Shown one piece after another: positions 51,017 through 59,421 of a stretch of DNA of 64,000 bases. The translations under genes and the position numbers were made by a program. The notes beneath the pieces were generated by a model. The model saw only the letters and a list, made by a program, of their open reading frames with translations. It had not been told where the DNA came from and did no database searches. The DNA comes from Kaistella jeonii (GTDB taxonomy: Bacteria > Bacteroidota > Bacteroidia > Flavobacteriales > Weeksellaceae): NCBI RefSeq assembly GCF_000812865.1, contig NZ_JSYL01000005.1:62001-126000 (forward strand), read 5' to 3'. Every line of letters begins with the position of its first letter. Position 1 is the first letter of the stretch.

Positions 51017-51206
51017 TATTTTTGGGATTATTTTATGAAGAAGCATTTTCTAAATTCGTTAAAAAATCTTATTTTCGCAAAACAAAATTTTTATAAGTGA
51101 AACCGCATCATATACATTCACCAAAAGAAGAAATCCAAGAATTTGGGAATGTAAACGACGCTGAAAAATAAATAAAAAGCCGACCATCAGAATGATTGTC
51201 GGCTTT
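51017..51206 (+). ncRNA. Candidate small transcription unit upstream of purM
   Basis: A -7 box TATTTTTG (51017-51024) and a strong terminator (AAAGCCGAC 51176-51184 / GTCGGCTTT 51198-51206, T run) enclose about 150 bases with no recognised gene, in the 320-base gap between DUF808 and purM. A 39-codon frame begins at ATG 51035 and stops at 51152-51154 (MKKHFLNSLKILFSQNK...). A second frame (GTG 51096, KPHHIHS...) and a third (PKEEIQEFGN...) overlap it. A small RNA, a very small protein or a decayed gene would all fit. Confidence 0.4.
51176..51206. terminator. Orphan terminator upstream of purM
   Basis: AAAGCCGAC / GTCGGCTTT stem, 13-base loop, T run on the right and A-rich DNA on the left. 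No annotated gene ends here on either strand. Confidence 0.85.
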
Positions 51207-51277
51207 TTTATTGTAGTTAAAACAGATCTTCAAATTTTAAATAAAAAATTTAGAATCATACCATTAAAGAAACCAAA

Positions 51278-52267
51278 ATGAGCAATACCTATAAATCCGC
51301 CGGAGTCGATAAAGAAGAAGGTTACAAAACCGTAGATAAAATAAAAACTGCAGTTTCGGAAACGCATAATGCAAATGTGCTGAATAATCTCGGAAGTTTC
51401 GGTGCATTCTATGAAATCGCAGGTTACAAAAATCCTGTTTTAGTAAGTGGAACCGATGGAGTAGGAACTAAACTGAAAGTTGCTTTAGATTCAAAAAAAT
51501 ATGATTCGATAGGAGTTGATTGTTTTGCAATGTGCGCAAATGATATTATTTGTCATGGCGCGAAACCTCTTTTTTTCCTCGATTATTTAGCGTGCGGAAA
51601 ATTAGATTCAGAAATCGCTGCCGAAATTGTGATGGGAATGGTAAAAGCTTGCAAAGACAATAACTGCGCACTAATTGGTGGAGAAACTGCGGAAATGCCT
51701 GGAATGTACAAACCTGGAGATTATGATGTCGCAGGTTTTTGTGTTGGAATTGTAGAAAAAGATCAGATCATCGATGGTTCAAATATTAAGAAAGGTTGTA
51801 AAATTATTGCACTTCCAAGTTCTGGATTTCACTCCAATGGTTTTTCATTGGTAAGAAAAATTTTCCCTGATTTCAATGAAGAGTTTGAAGGAAAACCTTT
51901 GTACGAAACACTTCTTGAACCTACAAGATTATATTATCAACCGATTCACAAAATCTTAGAAGAAATTGATGTTTGTGGAATCGCTCATATCACAGGTGGC
52001 GGAATTATTGAAAATATTCCCAGAATTATCCCTGAAAATTTGTGTGCGACGATTGAGGTATCAAAAATTAAAATTCCATCTGTAATGTTGGAATTAGAAA
52101 AGCGAGGAAATATTGATCGTATGGAAATGTACGGAACTTTCAATATGGGAGTTGGAATGGTTGTCGTTACCGATGAAGAACATGCAGAGAAAGTACTGAA
52201 TCTAATTGAGGATGCTTACGAAATCGGTGAAATCAATGAAGGTGCGGAGAAGATAAAATTAATCTAA
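51278..52267 (+). CDS. purM: Phosphoribosylformylglycinamidine cyclo-ligase (AIR synthetase)
   Basis: 329 residues. PurM closes the imidazole ring to form AIR, the fifth step of purine synthesis. Signature segments: YKSAGVDKEEGYKTVDKIK, SGTDGVGTKLKVALDSKKYD, DCFAMCANDIICHGAKPLFF, ALIGGETAEMPGMY and ITGGGIIENIPRI. Length and order are normal for the bacterial short form. It is the first of five purine genes on this strand. The next gene, purN, starts 78 bases on, across AT-rich DNA without a clear terminator. Confidence 0.97.
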   Translation: MSNTYKSAGVDKEEGYKTVDKIKTAVSETHNANVLNNLGSFGAFYEIAGYKNPVLVSGTDGVGTKLKVALDSKKYDSIGVDCFAMCANDIICHGAKPLFFLDYLACGKLDSEIAAEIVMGMVKACKDNNCALIGGETAEMPGMYKPGDYDVAGFCVGIVEKDQIIDGSNIKKGCKIIALPSSGFHSNGFSLVRKIFPDFNEEFEGKPLYETLLEPTRLYYQPIHKILEEIDVCGIAHITGGGIIENIPRIIPENLCATIEVSKIKIPSVMLELEKRGNIDRMEMYGTFNMGVGMVVVTDEEHAEKVLNLIEDAYEIGEINEGAEKIKLI

Positions 52268-52345
52268 TAAATGTACCAATATATAAATATACCAGTGTAA
52301 CAATCTCAACACATTAATAAATTGGTAAACTGTTACATTAAATAA

Positions 52346-52912
52346 ATGAAAAATATTGTCGTTCTGGTTTCCGGTGGCGGAACAAACCTTCAAAGAATTA
52401 TCGACTGCATCGAAAGTGGAGAAATTCTAAATGCCCATATTTCTTCAGTGATCGCTGATCGCGAATGTTTCGGTTTGGAACGTGCTAAAAAACATGGAAT
52501 TGCAACGCAGTTAATTCCCAGAGGAAAAACATTTTCTTCAGAATTAAAAACCGTTATTCCTGGAGATACAGATTTAATTGTGCTCGCCGGATTTTTATCA
52601 ATTTTAAATAAAGAGTTCTGTGAATCTTTTCAAGGAAAGATCATCAATATTCATCCTGCATTATTACCAAAATTTGGTGGAAAAGGAATGTGGGGAAATC
52701 ATGTTCACGACGCAGTTTTAGAAGCAAACGAAAACGAAAGTGGCGCAACAGTTCATTATGTAACCTCCGGAATTGATGAAGGCGAAATTATTGTCCAAAG
52801 ATCTTTTCCAATAGGTGAAAATGAAACCGTAGAAACTTTAGCCCAGAAAATTCACGATACAGAATTTGAAATTTATCCAAAAGCAATCAACTTGGTTTTA
52901 AATAAAAACTGA
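52346..52912 (+). CDS. purN: Phosphoribosylglycinamide formyltransferase (folate-dependent)
   Basis: 188 residues. PurN moves a formyl group from 10-formyl-tetrahydrofolate to GAR. VLVSGGGTNLQRIIDCIE is the P-loop-like phosphate site, LVLAGFLSILNKEFCESFQG the next strand set, and INIHPALLPKFGGKGMWGNH carries the catalytic asparagine/histidine pair (N in INIHP) with the aspartate in ATVHYVTSGIDEGEII. It lies between purM and purH on one strand, which fits a shared transcript, though the gaps are 78 and 117 bases. Confidence 0.96.
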   Translation: MKNIVVLVSGGGTNLQRIIDCIESGEILNAHISSVIADRECFGLERAKKHGIATQLIPRGKTFSSELKTVIPGDTDLIVLAGFLSILNKEFCESFQGKIINIHPALLPKFGGKGMWGNHVHDAVLEANENESGATVHYVTSGIDEGEIIVQRSFPIGENETVETLAQKIHDTEFEIYPKAINLVLNKN

Positions 52913-52943
52913 CAACCAAGCCACAACATGACGCAATCAAAAG

Positions 52944-53001
52944 CATAGGATGAAGCCCTATGAATGAATGAATAAAACAAAAACCGTTGGTGAAAGAACG
53001 G
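52944..53001 (+). other. Two small hairpins between purN and purH
   Basis: CATAGG/CCTATG (52944-52949, 52957-52962) with a 7-base loop, then CCGTT/AACGG (52984-52988, 52997-53001) with loop GGTGAAAG. The stretch is less AT-rich than the neighbouring gaps and has no T run, so it is not a terminator. Conserved bases of the ZTP riboswitch known from purH leaders were looked for and not seen. Confidence 0.4.
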
Positions 53002-53029
53002 GATCTAATAAAAAGTAAAAAGAAAGAAA

Positions 53030-54547
53030 ATGTCAAAAAAAAGAGCGCTCATCTCCGTTTCCGATAAGTCTGGACTCATAGATTTTGCAAAGTTTTTAGA
53101 AGCAAACAATTACGAATTGGTTTCCACAGGCGGAACATTCAAACATTTGAAAGAAGCGGGTTTAAATCCCATTCAAATTGATGAAGTTACCGACTTCCCA
53201 GAAATGTTAGATGGTCGTGTAAAAACGTTACATCCCAAAGTTCACGGCGGTTTATTGGCTGTTCGTACAAATGAAGAACATATGAAAACCGTTCAGGAAC
53301 ACGAAATTGGATTAATTGAAATGGTCATTGTCAATTTATATCCATTTTTCGAAAATGCAAATTCCGATATTTCTTTAGATGAAAAAGTCGAGTTCATCGA
53401 TATTGGCGGACCTTCAATGTTGCGTTCCGGTGCAAAAAATTATAATTCGGTAACAGTTCTGACCGATGTTGAAGATTATGCAAAAGTGCAGCAGGAAATT
53501 GCTGAAACTGGCGACACGACTTTAGAAACACGAAAAAAACTCGCCGGAAAAGTATTCAACTTGACTTCTGCGTACGACGGCGCAATATCTAAAATGCTTC
53601 TGGAAGAAGAATATCCACAATATTTAAATGCTTCTTATAAGAAAGTTTCTGATTTAAGATACGGCGAAAATCCACATCAAACTGCAGCTTATTACGTTTC
53701 AACAACGGATAATGGCGCGATGAAAGATTTCGAAATTTTGGGTGGAAAAGAATTGTCTTTCAACAATCTCCGTGATATGGATTTATGCTGGAAAGTCGTG
53801 AACGAATTCAAAGAAGAAATGGCATGTTGCGCCGTGAAACATTCTACACCATGTGGCGTTGCTGTTGGAACTTCTGCTTTAGAAACTTACAAGAAAACTT
53901 TTGAATGTGATCCAGTTTCCATTTTTGGCGGAATTATTGGTATGAACTTCAAAGTAGATGCAGCAACTGCAGAAGAATTAAATAAAACCTTTCTCGAAAT
54001 TGTGATGGCACCAGATTTCGATGAAGAGGCTTTAGAAATTTTAAGAAAAAAGAAAAATTTAAGAATTATCAAAATTAAAAATCCTGTTTCCGATGCTCAA
54101 ACCTGGGTAAAAGTAGATGGCGGAATTTTAGTTCAGGATAATGACAGTCAATTTTCAGAAAAAATAGAAACCGTAACCGTTTTTCAACCAACTCCGGATC
54201 AGGAGAAAGCACTTTTATTTGCGCAGCGTGTTGTAAAATATGTGAAATCAAATGCGATCGTTGTTTCCAACGGTTATCAGGCTTTAGGAATTGGCGGCGG
54301 ACAGGTGAATAGAATTTGGGCAACCGAACACGCCGTAGAAAGAGCAAAACAGAAATTCTCCGGAGATCTGGTTTTAGCTTCAGACGCATTTTTCCCTTTC
54401 CGGGATGTTGTTGATTTTTGTGCAAAAGAAGGTATCAAAGCAATTATTCAACCTGGTGGAAGTATGCGTGACGAAGAAAGCATTGAAGCTGCAAACGAAC
54501 ATGGAATTCCAATGATGTTTACCGGGATGCGTCATTTTTTCCACTGA
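53030..54547 (+). CDS. purH: Bifunctional AICAR transformylase/IMP cyclohydrolase
   Basis: 505 residues. The N-terminal MGS-like cyclohydrolase (about 1-190) opens [20 protein letters not shown] and shows [15 protein letters not shown] and [16 protein letters not shown]. The transformylase half has [26 protein letters not shown] (catalytic Lys-His region), [21 protein letters not shown] cut to [15 protein letters not shown], and [12 protein letters not shown]. It performs the last two steps to IMP. Full length. The intergenic DNA upstream holds two small hairpins and downstream the purD promoter. Confidence 0.97.
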   Translation: MSKKRALISVSDKSGLIDFAKFLEANNYELVSTGGTFKHLKEAGLNPIQIDEVTDFPEMLDGRVKTLHPKVHGGLLAVRTNEEHMKTVQEHEIGLIEMVIVNLYPFFENANSDISLDEKVEFIDIGGPSMLRSGAKNYNSVTVLTDVEDYAKVQQEIAETGDTTLETRKKLAGKVFNLTSAYDGAISKMLLEEEYPQYLNASYKKVSDLRYGENPHQTAAYYVSTTDNGAMKDFEILGGKELSFNNLRDMDLCWKVVNEFKEEMACCAVKHSTPCGVAVGTSALETYKKTFECDPVSIFGGIIGMNFKVDAATAEELNKTFLEIVMAPDFDEEALEILRKKKNLRIIKIKNPVSDAQTWVKVDGGILVQDNDSQFSEKIETVTVFQPTPDQEKALLFAQRVVKYVKSNAIVVSNGYQALGIGGGQVNRIWATEHAVERAKQKFSGDLVLASDAFFPFRDVVDFCAKEGIKAIIQPGGSMRDEESIEAANEHGIPMMFTGMRHFFH

Positions 54548-54615
54548 TTAAATGCTGATTATCAATCTTATCCACAGTGTTAACTAAAAATTAAGAAACT
54601 TTTCTTCAAACTAAA

Positions 54616-54646
54616 TTTGAAATCCATTTACAAATCAGTAATTTTG
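54616..54646 (+). promoter_or_regulatory. purD promoter, near-perfect match
   Basis: TTTG (54616-54619), exactly 19 bases, then TAATTTTG (54639-54646): a full match to TTTG-N19-TAnnTTTG. Transcription should start near 54650, 20-odd bases before ATG 54673, so purD (and perhaps guaA) can be expressed apart from purMNH. Confidence 0.75.
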
Positions 54647-54672
54647 TAAAACTCTAAATAAGCAAACTAAAT

Positions 54673-55911
54673 ATGAAAATATTAATCGTAGGAAACGGCG
54701 GAAGAGAATCTGCAATCGCTATGAAATTACACAGCGACAGTAGAATTTCTAAAATGTATTTTGCAAAAGGCAATGCAACCACCGCTAAACTTGGTCAAAA
54801 CGTATATGAAGAAAGTGTAGTCGCTTTGCGGGATTTCGCCATTAATGAAAGAATCGATCTTACCATTGTTGGTCCAGAAGCTCCTTTGGTAGAAGGTATT
54901 GTTGATGATTTTAAAGAACATGGCCTGAAAATTTTCGGCCCACGAAAAAGAACCGCCGAATTGGAAGGTAGTAAAGCTTTTTCTAAAAGATTCATGCAAA
55001 CCAATAACATTAAAACTGCAAAAGCGGTAGTTTTCGATGCCTACCAAGACGCAATGGATTATGTGAAGACTCAAAAATTCCCCATCGTTATCAAAGCAAG
55101 TGGTCTTGCTGGTGGAAAAGGAGTTGTGATTGCAACTGATTTGGCAGAAGCTGAGTTAACGATTCATCGTTTTATGATCGAAAGAATTTATGGTGATGCC
55201 GGAATTCAATTGATTATCGAAGAATATTTGAGAGGTTTTGAAGCTTCAATTATTGCATTTGCGAACGGTAAAAAATTGTTCCCATGTGTTTCTGTAAAAG
55301 ATTATAAAAAAGCATGGACAGGCGATAAAGGTCCAAACACCGGTGGAATGGGCAGTGTTGCACCAAGTCCTGAATTTACAGAGGCGCATTACGCAGATTT
55401 CGAGAAAAATATTTTAGCACCTACATTGGCGGGACTTCAAGGCGCCGGTATTCATTTCAAAGGATTTATTTTCTTTGGTTTAATGGTGACCAACGACGGA
55501 ACTTATCTTCTGGAGTACAATTTAAGACTGGGCGATCCAGAAACTCAGGTTATTTTGCCATTGATGGAAAACAATCTTCTCGACGTCATAACCGATTGTC
55601 TTGACGGAAAAGATATTGATCTTAAATTCAAAGACGAAAAAGCAATTTGTCTCGTGATGTGTTCCGGTGGTTACCCAAATAAAATTGATACCGGATTTGA
55701 AATTAAAAATTCAGATAAAGTAAAAAATAGCCAGGTTATGTTTGCAGGCGCAAGATATGCCGGTGACAAAATTATAACAACTGGTGGTCGGGTTTTGAGC
55801 GTTGTGGCAACGGGCGATACTTACGAAGAAGCTCGAAAAACAGTGTACGCGGATGCATTGAAAATTCAGTTCGATTATGCATTTTACAGAGAAGACATAG
55901 GTAAATTCTAA
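54673..55911 (+). CDS. purD: Phosphoribosylamine-glycine ligase
   Basis: 412 residues. PurD joins glycine to phosphoribosylamine (second step). The ATP-grasp pattern is clear: ILIVGNGGRESAIAMKL at the start, FPIVIKASGLAGGKGVVIAT, DKGPNTGGMGSVAPSPEF and LEYNLRLGDPETQVILPLM. The C-terminal domain (VVATGDTYEEARKTVY) is complete. The gene has its own consensus promoter and its own terminator (55918-55949), which makes it a separate transcript within the purine run. Confidence 0.97.
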   Translation: MKILIVGNGGRESAIAMKLHSDSRISKMYFAKGNATTAKLGQNVYEESVVALRDFAINERIDLTIVGPEAPLVEGIVDDFKEHGLKIFGPRKRTAELEGSKAFSKRFMQTNNIKTAKAVVFDAYQDAMDYVKTQKFPIVIKASGLAGGKGVVIATDLAEAELTIHRFMIERIYGDAGIQLIIEEYLRGFEASIIAFANGKKLFPCVSVKDYKKAWTGDKGPNTGGMGSVAPSPEFTEAHYADFEKNILAPTLAGLQGAGIHFKGFIFFGLMVTNDGTYLLEYNLRLGDPETQVILPLMENNLLDVITDCLDGKDIDLKFKDEKAICLVMCSGGYPNKIDTGFEIKNSDKVKNSQVMFAGARYAGDKIITTGGRVLSVVATGDTYEEARKTVYADALKIQFDYAFYREDIGKF

Positions 55912-55917
55912 AAAAAC

Positions 55918-55949
55918 AAAGGGCGTGATTTTTCACGTCTTTTTTTTTC
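55918..55949 (+). terminator. Terminator of purD
   Basis: AAAGGGCGTGA / TCACGTCTTTT stem with G-U pairs around TTTT, followed by a T run; directly after the purD stop and before repeat copy C. Confidence 0.75.
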
Positions 55950-55958
55950 AGTTTTTTT

Positions 55959-56028
55959 AGGAGCTATTTCCCGCTTTCCACTGCAATCTTTTTTTTCAAA
56001 AAAGGATTTCCGTTGCAATCGGGGCTAG
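55959..56028. repeat. Dispersed intergenic repeat, copy C
   Basis: It starts AGGAGCTATTTCCCGCTT after a T run and ends GATTTCCGTTGCAATCGGGG followed by CTAG, with the inner hairpin AATCTTTTTT..AAAAAAGGATT. Order and ends match copies A and B. It separates purD from guaA. Confidence 0.85.
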
Positions 56029-56054
56029 TTAAGACTTCGTTTCAAAATAAAATA

Positions 56055-56082
56055 AATGATAAAAACAGAATATTTTATCATT
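56055..56082. promoter_or_regulatory. 10-bp perfect inverted repeat upstream of guaA
   Basis: AATGATAAAA (56055-56064) and TTTTATCATT (56073-56082) are exact mirror arms around eight bases, 33 bases before the guaA ATG. It may be a repressor site or an mRNA hairpin; the AT-rich context raises the chance of coincidence. Confidence 0.4.
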
Positions 56083-56115
56083 ACAGAAAATAAACCAAAG
56101 AAATAAATTCGATTT

Positions 56116-57645
56116 ATGAACAACGGTATCATTATTTTAGATTTCGGTTCTCAATATAATCAGTTGATCGCCAGAAGAATTCGGGAGCACGGCGTTTATT
56201 CAGAAGTCATTCCTTTCAATACTCCGATTGACGAAATCATAGCAAGAAATCCTTCAGGAATTATACTTTCCGGCGGACCAAGTTCTGTGAATGCTGAAAA
56301 TGCACATTTAATAGAAAAATCACTTCTCGAAAAAAATATTCCAATTTTAGGAATTTGCTACGGAATGCAGCTGATCACTCATTTATTGGGTGGAACAGTA
56401 AAGAAAGGCGTAAAAGGAGAATACGGAAAAGCAAAACTCGAGATCCAAAAATCCAACAGCTTACTTTCCGGAGTGAGTCGCTTTTCTACCGTTTGGATGA
56501 GTCATTTCGACGAGGTAGAAACTGTTCCCGAAGGATTTTATGTCAATGGAATGACCGACGTTATTTCTGCGATTTCCAATGAATCCAAAAAAATATATTG
56601 CGTTCAGTTTCATCCCGAAGTTTCACACACTGAAGAAGGAGCTAGAATGCTAGAAAATTTTATCTTCAATGTTTGTAAAGCACCGAAAAGCTGGAAACTC
56701 ACCAATTACATCGATGAAACAATAGCAGACATTAAAGAAAAAGTTGGCGATCAAAAAGTGATCCTAGGACTTTCTGGTGGAGTAGATTCTTCCGTTGCTG
56801 CTGTTTTAATTCACCGCGCGATCGGTGATCAGTTGCAGTGTATCTTCGTTGACACCGGACTTTTGAGAAAAGATGAAGGAAACAAAGTAATGGAAAACTA
56901 CGGTGAACATTTTAATTTGAAAATTAAAATGATCGATGCTTCCGAAAGATTTCTTTCTAAGTTAAAGGGAATTTCAGATCCGGAGCAAAAAAGAAAAGCC
57001 ATCGGTAATGAATTCGTTGCTGTTTTCGACGAAGAATCTCATAAGATTGAAGGCGCGAAATTTTTAGCACAGGGAACCATTTATCCAGATGTTATCGAAA
57101 GTCAATCTGTAAAAGGACCTTCTTCTGTCATTAAATCGCACCACAATGTTGGCGGATTACCGGAAGAAATGGGTTTTGAATTGTTAGAACCTTTGCGCGA
57201 ACTTTTCAAAGATGAGGTTCGTAAAGTAGGAGAGGAACTTGGGATTCCCCATCATTTGGTTCACCGTCATCCTTTTCCCGGCCCAGGTTTAGGTATAAGA
57301 ATTTTAGGAGAAGTTGATGAAGAAAAAGTTAAGATCCTACAAGAAGCTGACGATATTTTTATTGAAGAATTGTACAAAAATGATCTGTACGATAAAGTTT
57401 CGCAAGCATTCGTCGTTTTACTTCCCGTGAAATCTGTTGGTGTAATGGGCGACGAAAGAACGTATGAATATACCGCAGTCGTTCGTTCCGCAAATACGAC
57501 CGATTTTATGACTGCAACCTGGAGCAGACTTCCGTACGAATTTTTAGATACCATTTCTAACCGAATTATTAATGAAGTGAAAGGAATCAACCGTGTCGCT
57601 TATGATATTTCGAGCAAACCACCTGCAACCATTGAGTGGGAATAA
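56116..57645 (+). CDS. guaA: GMP synthase (glutamine-hydrolysing)
   Basis: 509 residues. The class I amidotransferase domain (1-about 190) has LSGGPSSVN, the catalytic cysteine in LGICYGMQ and the His/Glu pair in QFHPEVSH. The ATP-pyrophosphatase domain shows the P-loop GLSGGVDSSVAA, and the C-terminal dimerisation part includes HRHPFPGPGLGIRILG and the end PATIEWE. It converts XMP to GMP, completing this branch of the purine run. A 10-bp inverted repeat and repeat copy C lie upstream; a terminator follows. Confidence 0.98.
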   Translation: MNNGIIILDFGSQYNQLIARRIREHGVYSEVIPFNTPIDEIIARNPSGIILSGGPSSVNAENAHLIEKSLLEKNIPILGICYGMQLITHLLGGTVKKGVKGEYGKAKLEIQKSNSLLSGVSRFSTVWMSHFDEVETVPEGFYVNGMTDVISAISNESKKIYCVQFHPEVSHTEEGARMLENFIFNVCKAPKSWKLTNYIDETIADIKEKVGDQKVILGLSGGVDSSVAAVLIHRAIGDQLQCIFVDTGLLRKDEGNKVMENYGEHFNLKIKMIDASERFLSKLKGISDPEQKRKAIGNEFVAVFDEESHKIEGAKFLAQGTIYPDVIESQSVKGPSSVIKSHHNVGGLPEEMGFELLEPLRELFKDEVRKVGEELGIPHHLVHRHPFPGPGLGIRILGEVDEEKVKILQEADDIFIEELYKNDLYDKVSQAFVVLLPVKSVGVMGDERTYEYTAVVRSANTTDFMTATWSRLPYEFLDTISNRIINEVKGINRVAYDISSKPPATIEWE

Positions 57646-57677
57646 TTTAGATTTCTCAATATAAAATACATGATAAA

Positions 57678-57713
57678 TATTCCCCTTTTTTAAAGAATTG
57701 GGGAATACTTTTT
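57678..57713 (+). terminator. Terminator of guaA
   Basis: TATTCCCC / GGGGAATA arms with a 14-base loop, followed by CTTTTT. Confidence 0.8.
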
Positions 57714-57737
57714 GCCAAATCCCTGTAAAACTACTTT

Positions 57738-59381
57738 ATGTTTAATAAACAACAACGGAAATTAAAACGGTCAGCGAGATTGATCTCGATTTTTAGCAAA
57801 TATGGTTTCAAAGATATTTTGGCTCGAATGAATCTGGCGAAGAACGAACCTTCCGTTGATGAAAATGAAGTTGTTTTTACGAATTCTGTTTACGAAAGAA
57901 TCAGAATGGCGTTGGAGGAATTGGGACCTACGTTTGTAAAATTAGGTCAAACCTTTTCCAGTCGCGAAGATTTATTGCCACCGGAATTAATTACAGAATT
58001 ACAGAAACTTCAGGACAAAGTTGAAGAAGTTGATCTGAATGTGGAAGAAATTTTAGAGCAGGAATTCAATATTTCTCCGAAAGATTATTTTAGCGACATT
58101 CAGAAAAAACCAATGGCAACGGCGTCAATAGCACAGGTTTATAAAGCGGTTTTGAATGATGGTCCGGAAGTGATTCTGAAAATCAAAAAACCGAACGTTC
58201 AGGAAAATATTCAGGATGATTTGCTGTTGCTGCATGATTTGGTGAAAGTCATTACGACCTATTCAGAAATTGGGGAGAAACTCGACTTGAAACAGGCGAT
58301 CTCCACTTTCGAAAAATCTCTGCTGGAAGAAATTTCCTTGATCAACGAAAAAAATAATATTCAGCAATTTGCTTTAAACTTTAAAAATAATAAGGAAACC
58401 TACGTTCCGAAAGTGTATGAAGAGTTTTGTAGCAACAATATTCTTTGCATGGAATTTATCGATGGCTTAAAAATCACCAATAAAGAAGGATTTTTGGAAA
58501 ATGAAATCGATCCCGTGAAAATCTCCGAAATTGGTTTGCGTTTGTTTGTTTCTCAGATTTTAGATTACGGCTTTTTCCACGCAGATCCGCACGCCGGAAA
58601 TATTTTGGTGAAGAAAGATGGAAAAGTCGTTTTTATTGATTTTGGCGCGGTTGGAAAAATTCAACCAAATGATAAAGAAATTCTGGAGCAGCTCATCGTG
58701 GCTTTTGTCTCCAAAAATGCGCCGAAGATCGTTAAAAATCTAAAGAAGATGGCGGTGAGTTATGAGATTCCGGATGAAAAAGCTTTTCAAAATGATGTTG
58801 AAGACGTACTCAATTTCGTTCACAGCGGTTCGATCCAAAATATTGATGTTCCGAAACTGGTCGCTAAAATGGGCAATACTCTAAAGAACAACAGAATCAA
58901 TATGCCAGATTATTTGTATCTGCTTTTGAAAGGAATCAGTCTGATCGAGGGCGTTGGAAGAAGCATTAATCCAGATTTAGATATTGTAAAAAGTCTGCAG
59001 CCTTTCACTAAAAAAATCATTTTCAATAAAATATCGCCCAAAAAATTAGTGAAATCCGGCTCGCAAAAACTCCTCGAACTTGCGGATAATATTGAAGAGA
59101 TCCCGAAAGAATTGCGTTCGCTTCTTCAGAAATTAGATGAAAATAAATTTACAGTCACAAGCGAAATTAAGAGCATTGATAAGACACATCAACTGATTAA
59201 ATCTAGCATCGTGAATCTAATTTTAACCATGATTTTGTGTGCGAATATTATTTCCACCGCTATTCTCTGGAATTCAGAAAGTGCTTACAATATTAGTGGA
59301 ATTCCGCTTTTAATTATCCTCAGTTTTACACTTTCCATTTCTCTGATACTGGTACTTTTTCTTAGATTGATGAAAAGATAA
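57738..59381 (+). CDS. ABC1/AarF/UbiB family atypical kinase
   Basis: 547 residues. The family motifs are present: the KxGQ helix KLGQTFSSREDLLPPEL, the Ala-rich nucleotide loop PMATASIAQVYKA, the QTD-like helix, FFHADPHAGNILV (catalytic loop) and VFIDFGAVGKI (DFG-like). Two C-terminal membrane helices follow (VNLILTMILCANIISTAILW and LLIILSFTLSISLILVLFL). In ubiquinone producers UbiB supports quinone synthesis; Bacteroidota make menaquinone, so the role is probably in lipid or quinone handling but is not known. It is a single-gene unit between terminators. Confidence 0.92.
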   Translation: MFNKQQRKLKRSARLISIFSKYGFKDILARMNLAKNEPSVDENEVVFTNSVYERIRMALEELGPTFVKLGQTFSSREDLLPPELITELQKLQDKVEEVDLNVEEILEQEFNISPKDYFSDIQKKPMATASIAQVYKAVLNDGPEVILKIKKPNVQENIQDDLLLLHDLVKVITTYSEIGEKLDLKQAISTFEKSLLEEISLINEKNNIQQFALNFKNNKETYVPKVYEEFCSNNILCMEFIDGLKITNKEGFLENEIDPVKISEIGLRLFVSQILDYGFFHADPHAGNILVKKDGKVVFIDFGAVGKIQPNDKEILEQLIVAFVSKNAPKIVKNLKKMAVSYEIPDEKAFQNDVEDVLNFVHSGSIQNIDVPKLVAKMGNTLKNNRINMPDYLYLLLKGISLIEGVGRSINPDLDIVKSLQPFTKKIIFNKISPKKLVKSGSQKLLELADNIEEIPKELRSLLQKLDENKFTVTSEIKSIDKTHQLIKSSIVNLILTMILCANIISTAILWNSESAYNISGIPLLIILSFTLSISLILVLFLRLMKR

Positions 59382-59421
59382 TTTCAAAAAATGCTGAGAA
59401 AGGTTTATTAAAATGTTCAAA

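Noticed and set aside
51096-51163. A tiny GTG-started ORF (KPHHIHSPKRRNP...) as an annotated gene.
   Set aside because: Two overlapping frames compete, one looking more protein-like only after a single-base change; reported as a candidate transcription unit instead.
52268-52345. Partly mirrored sequence between purM and purN (AATGTACCAAT.. / ..ATTGGTAAACTGTTACATT).
   Set aside because: The arms pair poorly and the region is AT-rich; no consistent hairpin or operator could be drawn.
54568-54576. A perfect DnaA box (TTATCCACA) between purH and purD, considered as part of an origin.
   Set aside because: It is single. One such 9-mer is roughly what chance gives in 64 kb of this composition on two strands, and no cluster, AT-rich unwinding element or neighbouring replication gene accompanies it.
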